Shown here piece after piece: positions 1 through 8,092 of a DNA stretch of 29,983 bases; position 1 is the stretch's first letter; the number at the start of each line of letters is the position of its first letter. The stretch covers positions 1 to 29,983 of the forward strand of contig CAZHEV010000022.1 of the NCBI GenBank assembly GCA_964531335.1, written 5' to 3'. The notes below the pieces were generated by a model. The model made no database searches, was not told the DNA's origin, and was given only the letters and a program-made list of their open reading frames with translations. Made by a program: the position numbers and the translations under genes. The DNA is from CAZHEV01 sp964531335 [NCBI: uncultured bacterium] (GTDB lineage Bacteria; Eisenbacteria; RBG-16-71-46; CAZHEV01).

Positions 1-560
<560 letters not shown>

Positions 561-723
561 CAGAAATACGTTATGGCACACGAAGCGCCATGTATTTCGA
601 TCGGAGTGACCCGTGGGGGTCTTGATTACGATCGCAAGACTCTAATGCGCGACATGCACTATTCAGTTTTCAAAGAACGACAGACCGTTTGGATGGACAT
701 GGGCGGCCTGTACCCATTGGAAC
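561..723 (-). promoter_or_regulatory. rRNA operon leader with boxA-like antitermination element
   Basis: This is the transcribed leader between promoter P2 and 16S on the minus strand. It contains GTTCTTTGAAAACTGAATAG at about 660-679, a sequence typical of bacterial rRNA leaders and resembling boxA (core TTCTTTGAAAA) of the NusB/S10 antitermination system. No open reading frame here looks real. The remainder probably contains half of the pre-16S processing stem, but its partner lies outside the window. Confidence 0.6.
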
Positions 724-752
724 AAGCTATCAAAGCGGTCGGACCTTGTCAA
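724..752 (-). promoter_or_regulatory. Probable rRNA promoter P2 (sigma70-like)
   Basis: Read on the minus strand, a perfect -35 TTGACA (747-752) is followed after 17 nt by TAGCTT (724-729), a 3/6 match to the -10 consensus. It lies directly downstream of the terminator at 756-791 and about 160 nt before 16S, so it is the promoter expected to make intact rRNA. The -10 is weak, so the exact hexamer is uncertain. Confidence 0.55.
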
Positions 753-755
753 GCG

Positions 756-791
756 AAAAAAAGCCCCCTGCCTTCATCCGCCGGCAGGGGC
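756..791 (-). terminator. Rho-independent terminator between the two rRNA promoters
   Basis: On the minus strand GCCCCTGCC (783-791) pairs with GGCAGGGGGC (763-772, one extra G). The loop is about 10 nt and is followed immediately by seven Ts (complement of A756-A762). This is a canonical intrinsic terminator oriented toward the rRNA gene. It starts only about 10 nt after the start site predicted for promoter P1. No minus-strand gene lies upstream of it, because the next gene, the PBP, is divergent. It may therefore act as an rRNA-leader attenuator or be a relic. Confidence 0.75.
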
Positions 792-806
792 GGTCCAGCA
801 CAGTCA

Positions 807-835
807 AATCTATCGGCAAATGCCCCAGTTGTCAA
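807..835 (-). promoter_or_regulatory. Probable rRNA promoter P1 with A/T-rich upstream element
   Basis: On the minus strand a perfect TTGACA (830-835) is separated by exactly 17 nt from TAGATT (807-812, 4/6 match). It is preceded by A-rich tracts (835-868: AGAAAAATTC and GAAAAATAAATC) that resemble an UP element, as expected for an rRNA promoter. Predicted transcription starts near 800, running straight into the terminator hairpin at 763-791. Confidence 0.6.
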
Positions 836-894
836 GAATTTTTCTCCTCGACCAGATTTATTTTTCGCTGAGCCTCGGCGGCCCACCTGCCTCC

Positions 895-923
895 TTGACG
901 GCTGCCTCCGCCCACAATAAACT
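895..923 (+). promoter_or_regulatory. Probable promoter of the class A PBP gene
   Basis: TTGACG (895-900), a 17-nt spacer and TAAACT (918-923, 4/6) lie about 60 nt before the PBP start codon, divergent from the rRNA promoters. The predicted start near 930 gives a leader of about 50 nt containing the AAGGAGGA ribosome-binding site at 967-974. Confidence 0.6.
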
Positions 924-981
924 CAAGCAAGGATGTCTGCCCCGGCGGCCGCATTCCGGCAGGGGCAAGGAGGACTCCCCC

Positions 982-3084
982 ATGCGCACATTTCTCACAG
1001 CCCTTGTGATCGCGCTTTTCGCCGTCGCAGGCGCCACCATAGGCATCATATCCTGGGCCGGCAGCGATCTGCCTTCGCCCGAGGCCCTCGCGGAGATCGA
1101 GCCCGCCGTCACGACCACCATCCTGGACTGCAAAGGGCGCGTTATTCAGGAGCTTTTCACCCAGAACCGCTCACCCGTGTCATTGGAGGAGGTCCCAGAG
1201 GACTTCATCCAGGCCATCGTATCCACTGAAGACAGGCGGTTCAGGAGCCACTGGGGCATCGATCTCATAGGCATAGCCAGGGCGGTGCTCCACAATGTAC
1301 AGGCCGGAAGGATAGTCGAGGGCGGAAGCACCATTACCCAGCAGCTGGCCTGGAACCTGTTTCTGACCCATGAGAGGACACTCAGCAGGAAGATTCGCGA
1401 GGCGGTGCTCGCCGTCAGAATCGAGCGAAGGTACTCGAAGGATGAGATCCTGGAGATGTACGTGAACCAGATCTACTTCGGTGAGGGCACCTACGGGATC
1501 GCGGCGGCGGCCAGGAATTTCTTCGGCAAGGCCCCTTCGGAGCTGACCCTGGCCGAGTGCGCGCTTCTGGCGGGCCTGCCCCGGAACCCGCGCGACTACT
1601 CGCCCAGGCGAAACCCCGAGCTTGCGGAGCGGAGGCGCAGCCTCATCCTGTGGAGCATGCTCGACACGGGGGCGATAACCGAGGCGCAGATGCGCGAAGC
1701 GGCTGAGGAGCCGATCGAGATAGTGCCGAAGGCGGCTGGGGGCAAGAAGGCCCCGTACTTCGTCGAGATGGTCAGGATGCACCTGGACGAGACCTACGGC
1801 GCAAGGCAGGTCTACGAGGCGGGATTCGTGGTTCACACCACCCTGGACCTGGACCTTCAGGCCGTGGCCGAGGAAGCCCTTGAGACCCACCTGACGGAGC
1901 TGGAGAGGCAGACACGCAAGAAAGTGACGAAGGCATCCTATGACACTTCATCCACGGAGGACGGGGAGCGTCCTTCTGTCACCCCCTATCTCCAGGGAGC
2001 CGCTGTCGCCCTGGAGCCCTCGACCGGCTTCGTCAGGGCGCTGGTCGGAGGCAGGGACTTCGATGACAGCAATTTCAACAGGGCGTTGCAGGCCTATCGC
2101 CAGGCAGGTTCCGCTTTCAAGCCCTTCACCTACGCGGCGGCGATCGACGCCGGATACACCCCGTCGGATCTGCTCCTGGACGCGCCCCTGGTCATGGAGC
2201 TGCCTACGGGGCGGGAGTGGGTCCCGGGCAATTTCGACAAGGAGTTCAGAGGGCCCGTGACTCTGCGCGAGGCACTAAACCACTCGATTAACGTGCCCGC
2301 GATAAGGCTGCTCACCCGCCTCGGAGCCTCGACGGTGGCCGATTACGCCCACCGAATGGGCATACACAGCCCGATACCAATCGTGCCCTCCATCGCACTG
2401 GGGAGCCCGGAGGTCAGCCTCCTGGACCTCACCAGCGCTTATTCGGTCTTTGCTAATACCGGAATCAGGGTGGAACCTGTCTGGGTCCTTAAGGTGCTCG
2501 ATCGAAACGGCATAGCGCTCGAAGAGAATGAGACCGTGTCCGAGGAAGTGCTCGCCGCCGAGAGCGCCTACCTGGTCACGACCATGCTGGAATCGGCGGT
2601 GAACGAGGGCACCGGGCGCAGGGCGAGAGCAATGGGCCTGGATGTGCCGGCGGCCGGCAAGACAGGTACCTACGACGATTACACCGACGCCTGGTTCGTG
2701 GGCTTCATCCCCGATCTGGTGGCCGGCGTATGGGTCGGATACGACGCGAAGCAGCCCATCGGCGGCAAGTCGACGGGGACGGGGAGCGCGGCCGCGCTCC
2801 CTATATGGACGGACATCATGATCGCCGCGGCGGAGAGCTGCAAAGTAGATGCCTTCCCCCGCCCGCGGGGCATAGTGTCAAGTCGCGTATGCCTGACCAC
2901 GGGTCTTATAGCCGCGGAGAGATGCCCCAAGACCAGGGTCGAGGTGTATAGGGAGGGTACGGAGCCCACCGAGACATGCTACATGCATCGCAGGTCCGGG
3001 CAGTTTGATCTCGAGGATGACCGGATAGATTTCCGCTCTTTGGACAGGGAGCAATCCACTCGCTTTAACGAGGACGCCTGGTAG
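982..3084 (+). CDS. Class A penicillin-binding protein 1A (bifunctional transglycosylase/transpeptidase)
   Basis: 700-residue membrane-anchored murein synthase that polymerises lipid II and cross-links stem peptides in the periplasm. Residues 4-26 form an N-terminal membrane anchor. The GT51 glycosyltransferase domain follows, with STEDRRFRSHWGID (catalytic Glu83) and GGSTITQQLAWN. The transpeptidase has SxxK at S377-K380 (GSAFKPF), SxN at S435-N437 and KTG at 560-562. Length fits the family. ATG982 is chosen because AAGGAGGA lies 7 nt upstream and the hydrophobic anchor begins there; a longer in-frame opening from 820 adds 54 residues of no coding character and would run through the promoter. 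The gene is single, divergent from rrs and convergent with the deoA-side operon. Confidence 0.96.
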   Translation: MRTFLTALVIALFAVAGATIGIISWAGSDLPSPEALAEIEPAVTTTILDCKGRVIQELFTQNRSPVSLEEVPEDFIQAIVSTEDRRFRSHWGIDLIGIARAVLHNVQAGRIVEGGSTITQQLAWNLFLTHERTLSRKIREAVLAVRIERRYSKDEILEMYVNQIYFGEGTYGIAAAARNFFGKAPSELTLAECALLAGLPRNPRDYSPRRNPELAERRRSLILWSMLDTGAITEAQMREAAEEPIEIVPKAAGGKKAPYFVEMVRMHLDETYGARQVYEAGFVVHTTLDLDLQAVAEEALETHLTELERQTRKKVTKASYDTSSTEDGERPSVTPYLQGAAVALEPSTGFVRALVGGRDFDDSNFNRALQAYRQAGSAFKPFTYAAAIDAGYTPSDLLLDAPLVMELPTGREWVPGNFDKEFRGPVTLREALNHSINVPAIRLLTRLGASTVADYAHRMGIHSPIPIVPSIALGSPEVSLLDLTSAYSVFANTGIRVEPVWVLKVLDRNGIALEENETVSEEVLAAESAYLVTTMLESAVNEGTGRRARAMGLDVPAAGKTGTYDDYTDAWFVGFIPDLVAGVWVGYDAKQPIGGKSTGTGSAAALPIWTDIMIAAAESCKVDAFPRPRGIVSSRVCLTTGLIAAERCPKTRVEVYREGTEPTETCYMHRRSGQFDLEDDRIDFRSLDREQSTRFNEDAW

Positions 3085-3105
3085 CCGGTCGGCGCTCGAC
3101 CGGCT
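3083..3105. terminator. GC-rich hairpin between convergent genes, without a U tract
   Basis: A perfect 9-bp stem AGCCGGTCG / CGACCGGCT encloses the 5-nt loop GCGCT. It overlaps the PBP stop codon and sits 19 nt from the deoA stop. No T-run follows on either strand. Its position between convergent genes suggests a bidirectional end-of-transcript or mRNA-stabilising element rather than a canonical intrinsic terminator. Confidence 0.5.
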
Positions 3106-3123
3106 CGGCCGAGCCCGGCAGGG

Positions 3124-4461
3124 TCACGGGGAAACACCCCATTCGTGTCTGCCCTCTCCGGTTACGACCCAGGCCACAAGAGGTCGCGGCTGGGGAGGTT
3201 CCCCGGCGATTTCGAACAAGGCCGACGCGCGTCTCGCGTAGCTCTCAGCGTCCACGCGCTCGGGCAGGTGGAGCTCGGCCAACGGCTCGCCGGCGTTCAC
3301 ACGGTCTCCCTCTTTCTTGAGCGCCAGAAGCCCCACGCTGTGATCGATCCGATCGCCCGCCCTGAGTCTACCTCCGCCGATCTCGCGCACGAGAGCTCCG
3401 ATCCCCCTCGCGTCAACCGATCTCACGTAGCCGGAGGCCCCGGAGCAGACACTATCCACACGGGGCGCAATAGCCATCAGTGACGGCTCCTCCAGCGCAG
3501 CCGGGTCGCCGCCCTGGGCTTCTATCATCTCGTTGAACTTCTCCAACGCCGCCCCCGATTCGATCGCCCCGCGAAGGATCTCCTCGCCTGTGCTTATGCT
3601 CGCCGCGGCGCCGGCGAGATCGAGCATCGCCCCACCCAGAAGCAGCGTGAGTGACGTCAGGTCGGCAGGGCCGCGTCCTCGAAGCACATTCACGCTCTCG
3701 GCAAGCTCGAGCGCGTTGCCCACCGCGATTCCAAGGGGCTGGTTCATATCCGTAACGAAGGCCGCCGCTTTCCTTCCAAACCTCTCCGTATGCCTCACCA
3801 GCTCGGCCGCCAGATCGAGGGCGTCGTCCATCTCGCGCATGAACGCTCCGCCCCCCCACTTGACGTCGAAGACCAGGCAGCCCGCGCCCTCCGCGATCTT
3901 CTTGCTGACTATGCTGGACACTATCAGCGGGACCGATTCGACCGTCCCGGTTACATCTCTCAACGCATATATGGCCCCGTCGGCCGGCGCCATCTCGCTG
4001 GTCTGGGCGGCGATACAACACCCGACAGATCTCACCTGGCCGACGAACTCCCGCACGCGCAGGTCCGTCCTGAGGCCCTTGAGCGACTCCAGCTTGTCGA
4101 GAGTGCCGCCTGTGTGACCCAGTCCGCGGCCGGAGATCATCGGGACACACAGCCCCGCGGCGGCCACCAGGGGCGCAAGGCAAAGCGACACCTTGTCGCC
4201 CACACCGCCGGTGCTGTGCTTGTCGGCGGAAGGGCACGGGAAAGCAGCGGGGTCGAGCGCCGTGCCGGAGGTGAGCATCAGATCCGTGAGCTTGTGCGTT
4301 TCCGCCTCGCTCATCCCCCGCCAGAGCACGGACATGAGCCAGGCGGACATCTGATAGTCCGGCACCGCCCCCGATACAAAGCCGGACACCATGAACTCGA
4401 GCTCACTCGGGGTGAGCTCAAGCCCCTCCCTCTTCTTAAGTATTATGCTCCGGGCATCCAT
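3124..4461 (-). CDS. deoA: Thymidine/pyrimidine-nucleoside phosphorylase
   Basis: 445-residue enzyme of the anthranilate phosphoribosyltransferase-like fold. It phosphorolyses thymidine, deoxyuridine and possibly uridine to base plus (deoxy)ribose-1-phosphate. The family signature for phosphate and substrate binding is clear: SADKHSTGGVGDKVS (about residues 84-98), then MISGRGLGHTGGTLDKLES and the SSIVSKKIAEGA segment with its substrate-contacting Ser and Lys. Length is standard. It is the last gene of the operon, 10 nt after deoC. A small palindrome TGAGA-AGA-TCTCA sits right before the ATG, and the ribosome-binding site is weak, so translational coupling with deoC is plausible. Whether it is strict DeoA or broader Pdp cannot be told from the sequence. 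Confidence 0.93.
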   Translation of the reverse strand: MDARSIILKKREGLELTPSELEFMVSGFVSGAVPDYQMSAWLMSVLWRGMSEAETHKLTDLMLTSGTALDPAAFPCPSADKHSTGGVGDKVSLCLAPLVAAAGLCVPMISGRGLGHTGGTLDKLESLKGLRTDLRVREFVGQVRSVGCCIAAQTSEMAPADGAIYALRDVTGTVESVPLIVSSIVSKKIAEGAGCLVFDVKWGGGAFMREMDDALDLAAELVRHTERFGRKAAAFVTDMNQPLGIAVGNALELAESVNVLRGRGPADLTSLTLLLGGAMLDLAGAAASISTGEEILRGAIESGAALEKFNEMIEAQGGDPAALEEPSLMAIAPRVDSVCSGASGYVRSVDARGIGALVREIGGGRLRAGDRIDHSVGLLALKKEGDRVNAGEPLAELHLPERVDAESYARRASALFEIAGEPPQPRPLVAWVVTGEGRHEWGVSP

Positions 4462-4471
4462 TGAGATCTTC

Positions 4472-5143
4472 TCAACGCCTGGCCCGTTCCTCCTCCGCGA
4501 GCGCGACTCCGCTGCTTGTCCCCAGCCGCGTCGCCCCGACGGAGATCAGCTCCTCGGCGAACGATACCGTCCTTATACCGCCCGCCGCCTTGACGCCCAC
4601 CGCGGGGCCGGCGATCTTTCGGAGAAGGACGACGTCCTCCGCGGTCACGCCCCGGGGGCCATAGCCGGTGCATGTCTTGACGTAGTCAGCGCCGCAGCCG
4701 ATAGCCAATCTGCAAGCCTCCTCGGCGACAACGGTGCTCAAGAGCGGCAGCTCGAGGATGACCTTGAGGGTCGCCCCCCCGACCGACTTGCGAACGAGCG
4801 AGATCTCATCCTTGACCACGTCCTTTCTCCCTGACTTGAGCGCGCCCACGTTTATCATAAGGTCGATCTCCGTCGCGCCGTCGGCCACAGCGCCCTTTGC
4901 CTCCGATGATTTCACGAGGGAGGTAGTCGCGCCCAGTGGGAACCCTGATACGCCGCATACGGCCACGGACTCACCTTTCAACGCCCTCGCGGCCCTCCTG
5001 ACGTGCCAGGGATTGACGCACACGGCCGCGAAGCCGTACCGCCCGGCCTCGCCGCAGAGCCTGTCGATCTCGGCGATCGTCGCGTCAGCGCGTAACAAGG
5101 TGTGATCGATAATGGAGGCTACGGAAGGCGGCTGGGCGGCCAT
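4472..5143 (-). CDS. deoC: Deoxyribose-phosphate aldolase
   Basis: 223-residue class I aldolase cleaving 2-deoxyribose-5-phosphate to glyceraldehyde-3-phosphate and acetaldehyde. The short form (about 220 residues) matches the common DeoC type. Visible active-site blocks are EIDLMINVGALKSG (catalytic Asp), ADYVKTCTGYGPRG with the Schiff-base Lys, and VGVKAAGGIR with the second Lys. GAGGG lies about 9 nt before the ATG. It is 20 nt downstream of cdd and 10 nt upstream of deoA, completing deoxynucleoside catabolism except for phosphopentomutase, which is not in the window. Confidence 0.95.
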   Translation of the reverse strand: MAAQPPSVASIIDHTLLRADATIAEIDRLCGEAGRYGFAAVCVNPWHVRRAARALKGESVAVCGVSGFPLGATTSLVKSSEAKGAVADGATEIDLMINVGALKSGRKDVVKDEISLVRKSVGGATLKVILELPLLSTVVAEEACRLAIGCGADYVKTCTGYGPRGVTAEDVVLLRKIAGPAVGVKAAGGIRTVSFAEELISVGATRLGTSSGVALAEEERARR

Positions 5144-5163
5144 CTGTTGTTCCCTCTACTCGT

Positions 5164-5583
5164 TTACTCGTTCCCGGCAGGTCCCGCAGTGAACGGAGCC
5201 GGGATCAGCTCCGCCATCGAGTAGGTCTTCGTCGCCCCCGCGAGGTTGGTGCAGATTACCTTCATGTCGCCGGCGAACTCCCACAGGAGCTGCCGGCAGG
5301 CGCCGCAGGGGGTCACGGGCTCATCCGACCGGGCGGCCACGGCAATGGCTTCGAACCTCCGCTCCCCGGCCGACAGGGCCGAGAGCAGAGCTACGCGCTC
5401 GGCGCAAAGTCCCAGGTTGAGCGTCCGGTTCTCTATGTTGCATCCTTCGAATACACGCCCGGATGCGCACAGGAGCGCGGCGCCCACTTTGAACCCGGAG
5501 ACCGGCGCGAGCGCCCTGCTCCGAGCGCCGGCGGCTCTCTCCAACAGCACGTCGTAACCCATCGGCTTAGCTTCTCGGGGCAT
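5164..5583 (-). CDS. cdd: Cytidine deaminase
   Basis: 139-residue homotetrameric-type enzyme deaminating cytidine and deoxycytidine to uridine and deoxyuridine. The zinc site is explicit: CAER (Cys and catalytic Glu) and PCGACRQ (two zinc Cys), with substrate motif FEGCNIENRT. The uridine product feeds the phosphorylase encoded two genes downstream. The ribosome-binding site before ATG5583 is weak, and a second ATG at 5562 is possible (the family N-terminus usually begins close to it). Family assignment is secure; start is moderately certain. Confidence 0.94.
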   Translation of the reverse strand: MPREAKPMGYDVLLERAAGARSRALAPVSGFKVGAALLCASGRVFEGCNIENRTLNLGLCAERVALLSALSAGERRFEAIAVAARSDEPVTPCGACRQLLWEFAGDMKVICTNLAGATKTYSMAELIPAPFTAGPAGNE

Positions 5584-5660
5584 CTCGATCCGGAGCGCAC
5601 CCGGTGTGCAATGCGCGTCTCTCGCAAGTCCCGTCAGCGCCTCGTCAGTCTCAGGAAGCT

Positions 5661-5843
5661 CTACTCGGCTTTCTTCTTCAGCTTGGCCTGCTTCACCCTC
5701 AGCTTGCGCTGCTTTCCATCGGACGAGAACCGCACCACGACCGTCCTGGTCGCTCCCTCCCCTTCCGCCTTCACAATGAGGCCTTCGCCGAAAACGCGAT
5801 GCTCCACCAGGTCACCGATCTCGAAAGGGCGGGTAGACGCCAT
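5661..5843 (-). CDS. Small stand-alone Tudor-like protein resembling the UvrD/PcrA C-terminal domain
   Basis: 60-residue basic protein. Residues 7-50 (GDLVEHRVFGEGLIVKAEGEG ... TVVVRF ... GKQRKLRVKQA) match the pattern of the Tudor-like domain at the C-terminus of PcrA/UvrD helicases and the DUF3553-type family: G(D/T)xVxHxxFGxGxV, then a beta-rich stretch and a basic end. In PcrA that domain contacts RNA polymerase. ATG5843 is preferred over an in-frame ATG at 5882, because AAGGGAG sits about 7 nt upstream of it and the domain starts right after. It lies between alr and cdd in the same direction. Function here is unknown; RNA polymerase or nucleic-acid binding is inference. Confidence 0.7.
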   Translation of the reverse strand: MASTRPFEIGDLVEHRVFGEGLIVKAEGEGATRTVVVRFSSDGKQRKLRVKQAKLKKKAE

Positions 5844-5892
5844 GAATCTCCCTTCCTGCTGCGAGTGGACCGGCCGCCGCAAAAGGACCCGT

Positions 5893-7107
5893 TCAGCCGC
5901 CTATCTTCTCCGCTGAGCGAGTCCTGCTCCTCAACCCCGGCGCCGGTGCTTTAAACTCGCCGACCAATGTCAGCACTTTCCGGGCAACGCTGTCCTTCAA
6001 GAACTTTCTTACGACCCTTTTGCCTATCGTGCACATTATCTCATAGGGCAGCAGACCCGCGGTCGCCGCCACCTCTTCCACCTCGATTCGATGGGGGTCC
6101 TTTCCCCCGAAAAGCACTACCAGATCATTGAGCCCCGCTTCAGGCGCATCGGATAGGTCCACCATGGTCATGTCCATCGTGACCCGTCCGATTACGGGCA
6201 CCCTCACCCCCCCGACGATCACCTCGCCTCTGTTGGAGAGCAGCGAGCTGTAGCCGTGCCCGTATCCCACGGGCACGACACCGATCCGGGTGCGCCGCCT
6301 GGTAACAAATGTGGAGCCGTAGCTTATCCCATGGCCCGGCGGCAGCGTCCTGACCTGCACCAGCCTGGCGCAGAAGCTCATCGCCGGCTTCACCGCCAGT
6401 GGCCGGGGCACGCCCGGCGGATATACGCCATAAGCAAGCAGCCCCGGCCGCACCATGTCAAGGTGGGAATCTCGAAGGGAGCAAAGAGCCGCGCTATTCG
6501 CGGAGTGAAGAACGGGGGGCTTTATCCGGCGCTCTTCGAGTCTGCCGACCACCGATCGCAGCAGGCGGAGCTGCTCCTTCTCGAACTCGAGGTCGGACCC
6601 GGCGCAATTCGGAAAATGAGTGAATAGGCCCTCGAGCCTCAGGCCAGGCAGGGAGACGACCTCCGTCACGAAATCGGCCGCCTTCTCGTGGCTTACGCCG
6701 CAACGCCCCATGCCCGTATCGACTTCTATGTGCACGGCGCTCTTCACCCCTCTCTCGGTTGACACCTCCGAGAGGCGGTGAGCGAACTCCATGGTCGCGA
6801 CCGCCGTGGCCAGCCTCCACTCCACTATCTCGTCGACTTCCGCCGCCGGCGCCGGGCTGAGGACCAGAATCGGCGTCCCTATCCCCGCCTGTCGCAGCTC
6901 CATCCCCTCGTGTACGGTGGCCACGCCCAGAACGTCCACCCCCGCATCGCAGGCCGCTTTCGCCACCTCGGGCGCGCCGTGCCCGTAGGCATCGGCCTTC
7001 ACAACCAACAGGAGCCTGACTCCTGGGCCGGCCCAGTCTCTGATCAACCGAATGTTGTGTCTGAGCCCGTCGAGATCTACTTCAACCCAAGCGGGAAAAG
7101 GCATCAT
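5893..7107 (-). CDS. alr: Alanine racemase
   Basis: 404-residue PLP-dependent racemase making D-alanine for peptidoglycan. The N-terminal barrel holds the PLP lysine in VVKADAYGHG (about residues 35-44). The C-terminal domain holds the catalytic tyrosine in GISYGSTF. IGRVTMDMTMVDL is another conserved block near the dimer active site. The protein is slightly long because of about 25 basic C-terminal residues (GLRSRTRSAEK) of unknown use. Two ATGs are adjacent, at 7107 and 7104; GGGGAG (7110-7115) is better spaced for the second. It heads the minus-strand operon and diverges from mazG across about 150 nt. Confidence 0.95.
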   Translation of the reverse strand: MMPFPAWVEVDLDGLRHNIRLIRDWAGPGVRLLLVVKADAYGHGAPEVAKAACDAGVDVLGVATVHEGMELRQAGIGTPILVLSPAPAAEVDEIVEWRLATAVATMEFAHRLSEVSTERGVKSAVHIEVDTGMGRCGVSHEKAADFVTEVVSLPGLRLEGLFTHFPNCAGSDLEFEKEQLRLLRSVVGRLEERRIKPPVLHSANSAALCSLRDSHLDMVRPGLLAYGVYPPGVPRPLAVKPAMSFCARLVQVRTLPPGHGISYGSTFVTRRRTRIGVVPVGYGHGYSSLLSNRGEVIVGGVRVPVIGRVTMDMTMVDLSDAPEAGLNDLVVLFGGKDPHRIEVEEVAATAGLLPYEIMCTIGKRVVRKFLKDSVARKVLTLVGEFKAPAPGLRSRTRSAEKIGG

Positions 7108-7265
7108 GTCTCCCCATGGTGAACCCGGTGGCCGCCGCCGGATATCCGGAGGGCTGCCTTATCAATAGCACGCGCGGACCGCGCCTGCAAGCCCCCATGA
7201 GGGCCGCGGCCCTCCCGCGCTCTCTACGCTTTGTGCCCTCGAGACCTATCTGATAGGATATGGCC

Positions 7266-8057
7266 ATGAACAAGAGCCAGAGCGACAAACCGGGCCGGCT
7301 GTTCGAGGAGCTCTGCCGGCTGTCCGCCTTTTTGAGAACCGAGGAAGGCTGCGCGTGGGACCGCGCCCAGACCCTGGAGACACTCACCCCGTACGTCATG
7401 GAGGAGGCTTCGGAGACGGTCGAGGCCGTCGAGATGGAGAATCCGGACCGTCTCAGGGAGGAGCTGGGCGATCTGCTCTACCTGGTCGTCTTCATGGCGG
7501 ACATCGCTTCATCGAATGGGAGCTTCACCATGGAGGACGTGCTGGAGGGAATCCGCGACAAGCTCCACCGGCGGCATCCTCATATTTTCGGCGAGCACAG
7601 GAACATGACTCCCGATCAGGTCAAGAGCCAGTGGGAGATCATAAAGAAGGACGAGAAGGGCGGGCGCTCGATACTCAAGGACTATCCGGCTTCCCTGCCG
7701 GGACTGATCCAGGCATACCGTATCCAGGAGAAGGCGGCGGCGGTCGGCTTCGATTGGCCGAGAATCGACCAGGTGGCCGACAAGGTGCAGGAGGAGCTCG
7801 AAGAGGTGAGGGATACGCTCTCCGCCGGCGCGAGCACGACGAACAAAGAGCTCGGGGACCTGCTTTTCGCGGCGGTCAACCTGTGCCGTGCGGCGGGGGC
7901 CGATCCCGAGCGGGCCATACGCGGCAGCGTGGACAAGTTCCGCAGGCGATTCAGGTTCATCGAGGAGGAGCTGGAAAAGCGCGGCAGCAGCCCGGCCTCG
8001 TCATCTCTGGAAGAAATGGACTCACTCTGGGATGAAGCGAAACGACGCGGAATCTGA
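7266..8057 (+). CDS. mazG: Nucleoside triphosphate pyrophosphohydrolase MazG
   Basis: 263-residue all-alpha NTP pyrophosphohydrolase, hydrolysing (d)NTPs to NMP and PPi as house-cleaning. It has the two-domain E. coli-like architecture: the N-terminal MazG domain has EEASETVEAVE and REELGDLLYLVVFMADIA, the C-terminal repeat has EELEEVRDT and NKELGDLLFAAVNLCR. These supply the EExxE...ExxD metal ligands. ATG7266 is chosen over ATG7260, because AGGA at 7255-7258 is 7 nt from the former and only 1 nt from the latter. A TAGGAT hexamer overlapping this site could be a -10 element, which would make the leader very short. Confidence 0.93.
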   Translation: MNKSQSDKPGRLFEELCRLSAFLRTEEGCAWDRAQTLETLTPYVMEEASETVEAVEMENPDRLREELGDLLYLVVFMADIASSNGSFTMEDVLEGIRDKLHRRHPHIFGEHRNMTPDQVKSQWEIIKKDEKGGRSILKDYPASLPGLIQAYRIQEKAAAVGFDWPRIDQVADKVQEELEEVRDTLSAGASTTNKELGDLLFAAVNLCRAAGADPERAIRGSVDKFRRRFRFIEEELEKRGSSPASSSLEEMDSLWDEAKRRGI

Positions 8058-8092
8058 CCTCGACTGGAATCAAAGGAGGAGAGCCCCCGGAG

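Noticed and set aside
820-981. 54-residue N-terminal extension of the PBP
   Set aside because: It spans the promoter at 895-923, lacks a ribosome-binding site and precedes a well-placed ATG at 982 with AAGGAGGA.
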